Shown here one piece after another: positions 61,363 through 64,000 of a DNA stretch of 64,000 bases. The position numbers and the translations under genes are program-made. Each line of letters starts with the position of its first letter. The stretch's first letter is position 1. The notes below the pieces were generated by a model. It was not told the DNA's origin, searched no databases, and was given only the letters and a program-made list of their open reading frames with translations. This DNA comes from Bradyrhizobium sp. KBS0727 (lineage in GTDB: Bacteria > Pseudomonadota > Alphaproteobacteria > Rhizobiales > Xanthobacteraceae): positions 2,723,501-2,787,500 of the forward strand of contig NZ_CP042176.1 of the NCBI RefSeq assembly GCF_005937885.2. Direction: 5' to 3'.

Positions 61363-62525
61363 CACAGCGCCTCGCGCAGGAGGGAGGGGTGAGCGGCGAG
61401 ATACTCCGCGGTCATGCCCCAGCGCAAAGGCAGGTCCCGCGCATCGCCATCGCGGATCAGGTCAAACCCTCCGGCTTGCGCCGTCAGCGTCAGCGCCGTG
61501 GGGCCGGGATGCGCGCAGCCTTTGCTACAGCCCGACACATGCAGCACGGTTCCGTCAGGCAGATGGGGCGCCAGCGATCGCGCCAGCGCGCGCGTCGGCT
61601 GCGCGGCCTGGCGGCATCCGGGCGCGCCGGTGCAGGCAATTACGCGCAGCATCGGATCGTTGGGCTGCGTGATCAGGCCGGGCAAATCCGGCATGGTACG
61701 CGCGCCCTCGATCAGCAGCATCCGCCACGGCGTCACGCGCAGCGCGCCGAGGTGTGACAGCGCATCAAGCAGTTCGGCCGGCACCTGGCCGAATTCGAAT
61801 CCGATCAGCACGCCTTGCGCGACCAGACCCGGCTCCGGAGAATATGTGGCGATGGATGGGGCAGGGACCTCCGCAAAGATTTCCGGCAACACCGCACCGC
61901 GCGCCAGATGCGCCGCCATTCGGCCGCGCTCGCCGGAAATTCCGCCCGATTGCACGAACCAGTCGGCCAGCGCTAGCATGGTGCTCACAGCGGTTTCCGC
62001 TGATACGTGCGCGGCAGTCGCTGCACCACTGGCGCGGCAGATCAATCCGCCATCTGCGCTGCGCTCCAACCGGATGTCGGCCGACACGTTGGTCAGAACC
62101 GGTCGCGGCCCGCAGTCGATCGCGAAGCCGAATTTGGCCGGCAGGCGCGGCGCGTCCGGCGCGGTCAGTGATTTCGCCAGCGCCGCCGCCAGTTCGACGC
62201 TGCCGTCATCGCGCGACCAGAACGGCGTAAGCACAATGTTGCGGCGTTCTTCGGCCTCGGGGGTTTCGTCGATCAGGCCGAGCGCATCGAGACCCGCGAT
62301 CAGGGGAGCGTAGCTGTGCTCGGTCACGCCGCGCAGATGAATGTTGGCGCGCGAGGAGAGATCGATCACGCCGTTGCCGTGTGCGCGCGCGAGCCGCGCG
62401 ATCTCGTGCGCCTGCTGTGGCGCCAGCCGACCGCCTGATGGCCGCACACGAATGACCCAGCCGTCACCCGACAGCATCGGGCGCAACGCGCCGGGACACC
62501 AGCCCTGGATGACCGGCTCAGCCAT
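61362..62525 (-). CDS. cobG: Precorrin-3B synthase
   Basis: This 387-aa oxygen-dependent enzyme oxidises precorrin-3A. It resembles nitrite/sulfite reductases: SGDGWVIRVRPSGGRLAP near the start, and CTGAPGCRQA with CSKGCAHPGP toward the end, which hold the [4Fe-4S] cluster. Its presence marks the aerobic pathway. It overlaps cobN by 8 bp. The ATG at 62525 gives the natural MAEPVIQGWCPGAL start. Confidence 0.92.
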   Translation of the reverse strand: MAEPVIQGWCPGALRPMLSGDGWVIRVRPSGGRLAPQQAHEIARLARAHGNGVIDLSSRANIHLRGVTEHSYAPLIAGLDALGLIDETPEAEERRNIVLTPFWSRDDGSVELAAALAKSLTAPDAPRLPAKFGFAIDCGPRPVLTNVSADIRLERSADGGLICRASGAATAAHVSAETAVSTMLALADWFVQSGGISGERGRMAAHLARGAVLPEIFAEVPAPSIATYSPEPGLVAQGVLIGFEFGQVPAELLDALSHLGALRVTPWRMLLIEGARTMPDLPGLITQPNDPMLRVIACTGAPGCRQAAQPTRALARSLAPHLPDGTVLHVSGCSKGCAHPGPTALTLTAQAGGFDLIRDGDARDLPLRWGMTAEYLAAHPSLLREAL

Positions 62526-64000
62526 GGGCGGCCCCCAATTGCATCGCAATAGAGTTGCGCCGGGTCGTCCAGAGGCCTGCCTCCCGCAGCGCGTCGAACC
62601 GCGCCCGCATGGCGGCGAGTGCCGCCGGGTTTTCGCGCGCCATAAAATCCACCAGATCGGATCGGCCCAGGGTCGCGTCGTAATAGAGGTCGAACAGATG
62701 ATGGGGAACGTCGCGCGTCAGGTGCGCGAAGGCGGCGAGGTTATCGAGCGTCATGGTGAGTTCGGCCGCGCCGCGAAAGCCATGACGCATCATGCCGCTG
62801 GCCCAGGCCGGATTGGCGGCACGCGCCCGGACCACGCGGGCGATCTCTTCCGGTAGGGTGCGCGATCGCGGCGCGTCGGGCTGCGTCGTGTCGAGATGAT
62901 AGAGCGGGGGCGCCGTGCCACCGAGCCGCGCGACAGCGGCAGCAAAGCCGCCTTCATGGGTGGCGTAATCCGACGCCAGCAACAGGTCGCTCTCGGCGAG
63001 ATCCTGCACATGGGCAAAGCCATCGGCGGCGAGCACGCGGGTTTCCAGCGCGGCGCGATCCTGGTGACTATTTCCCTGCGCGTCGATCGCCCATTCCGAT
63101 CCGGCGAGCCAGGCTTCGCCGAGCGTTTGCCGGCCCTCGGCGCTGTAATCCTCCAGTGCTGCGCCCATCGCGAGTCCGTAAAGCCCCGGGCGCGGTCCGA
63201 ACACGCGCGGCGTGGGCGTCGCATAGGGATTGCTGTCGTCGGGCTCGCCGTCGCCGGCCAGCGCCGCGGCACCGGCTTCGAACAATTGCGGCAGATTTGG
63301 AAAGACGTCGCGAAACAGCCCCGAGACCCGCAACGTCACGTCGATGCGCGGCCGTCCCAGCAGCGCCGGCGGCACGACCTCGATGCCGTTGACGCGTTCG
63401 GAGTTGGCGTCCCAGCGCGGCGCGAGGCCGGCCAGATGCAGCGCCATCGCAAATTCCTCGCCCGCGGTCCGCATCGTCGCGGAGCCCCAGAGATCGATCA
63501 CCAGCGCGCGCGGCCAGTCGCCATGATCCTGCAAATGCCGGCGCAGCAATTCCTCGGCGAGCTTGACGCCTTGCGCATGCGCAGAGCGCGACGGCACCGC
63601 GCGCGGATCGACCGAAAACATGTTGCGTCCGGTCGGCAGCACGTCGGACCTGCCGCGCGCCGGTGAACCCGATGGTCCCGCCGCAACCCGCCGCCCGGCC
63701 AGCGCCGTCAGCAGGCCGTCGCGCTCGCCGGCGCCTTGTCCATAGATGTGAAGACCATCGCCGAACTGGCTTGCCTTGATGTCGCAGACAAAGCGGTCGA
63801 TGCGCGTCAGGGCTTCGGCCGCGCTCATGGTCGCGGTGATCCCGAGATCCTGTTCGATCCCTGCGGCCTGGGCTTCGGCACGCACCGCCGCGACCAGCCG
63901 GACGCGCCGCGCCGGGTCCAGGCCATCGGCCGTCGAATACTCGTCCAGCAACTGCTCGAGCCGCAGCAGCCCTACCGGCATGGAGCTGGCCGCCTGCGGT
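62518..64000 (-). CDS. cobN: Cobaltochelatase CobN subunit, 3' part (gene runs off the window)
   Basis: The visible about 494 residues are the C-terminal part of CobN, the ATP-dependent cobalt-inserting subunit that works with CobS and CobT. It has RSAHAQGVKLAEELLRRHL, DLWGSATMRTAGEEFA, PRIDVTLRVSGLFRDVFPN and the FGPRPGLYGLAMGAALEDY region. The reading frame is open to position 64000, so the gene starts beyond the window; a full CobN is about 1,100-1,280 aa. It overlaps cobG by 8 bp. Confidence 0.92.
   Translation of the reverse strand, partial: PQAASSMPVGLLRLEQLLDEYSTADGLDPARRVRLVAAVRAEAQAAGIEQDLGITATMSAAEALTRIDRFVCDIKASQFGDGLHIYGQGAGERDGLLTALAGRRVAAGPSGSPARGRSDVLPTGRNMFSVDPRAVPSRSAHAQGVKLAEELLRRHLQDHGDWPRALVIDLWGSATMRTAGEEFAMALHLAGLAPRWDANSERVNGIEVVPPALLGRPRIDVTLRVSGLFRDVFPNLPQLFEAGAAALAGDGEPDDSNPYATPTPRVFGPRPGLYGLAMGAALEDYSAEGRQTLGEAWLAGSEWAIDAQGNSHQDRAALETRVLAADGFAHVQDLAESDLLLASDYATHEGGFAAAVARLGGTAPPLYHLDTTQPDAPRSRTLPEEIARVVRARAANPAWASGMMRHGFRGAAELTMTLDNLAAFAHLTRDVPHHLFDLYYDATLGRSDLVDFMARENPAALAAMRARFDALREAGLWTTRRNSIAMQLGAAHG

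Overview
The window is GC-rich and looks like a chromosomal segment of an alphaproteobacterium, most likely Bradyrhizobium or a close relative. The basis is inference from gene content: Liv-type ABC uptake genes, a GntR-controlled oxalate regulon, the aerobic cobalamin pathway, and dispersed inverted repeats of the GGCGGATTA/TAATCCGCC and CCGGGCATGACGG kind. No tRNA, rRNA, CRISPR array or intact insertion sequence was seen.

Positions 1-23120 form a catabolic region of unknown substrate. It has a CocE-type hydrolase, a GntR/FCD regulator, a complete branched-chain amino-acid-type ABC importer (livK-H-M-G-F) and a long downstream operon. That operon holds a three-subunit molybdenum hydroxylase split by other genes, two fumarylacetoacetase-family hydrolases, an SDR, an NTF2-like protein, a RutE-like reductase, a CoxG-like protein and a LysR regulator. 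An MBL hydrolase, a cysteine hydrolase, WrbA, two more SDRs, a SnoaL-like protein and a quinone oxidoreductase follow. Paired TAAAATCGATTTTA palindromes, 29 bp apart, lie before the importer and before the hydroxylase operon, so the two are probably co-regulated.

Positions 23120-29160 are a scrambled accessory region. A 5'-truncated monooxygenase fragment and the first part of an AAHS-type transporter abut the C-terminal part of a Z1-domain protein, a family known from restriction/MORC-linked defence operons. The first codons of the next gene of that lost operon remain. A diverged 75-codon gene pair brackets an MFS exporter, a small membrane protein, an isochorismatase-type hydrolase and a MarR regulator. 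A lone TRAP binding protein, a quinone-oxidoreductase-like enzyme and a nitronate monooxygenase-like protein follow (29157-32459).

Positions 32673-43030 are an oxalate regulon. It holds a CBS protein, two OxlT-like transporters, a previously unlisted 45-aa protein, gntR-oxc-frc, and a divergent ADP-forming acyl-CoA synthetase. Each of these six transcription units has a TGGYAT-N5-ATRCCA operator (one degenerate), usually between -35 and -10.

Positions 43201-52004 hold a DUF1236-like secreted protein, a VanZ-like protein, a two-subunit TPP decarboxylase, a 2-hydroxyacid dehydrogenase and an alpha/beta hydrolase. Next to these is a TetR-controlled divergent locus (binding protein plus MBL hydrolase; CMD protein plus SDR) with a 45-bp tandem operator repeat.

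Positions 52339-64000 are an aerobic cobalamin cluster: cobF, cbiM with a B12 riboswitch, cobA, cobB, cobM, cobE, cobL, a divergent cobK, cobJ, cobI, cobH, cobG, and the 3' part of cobN running off the window.
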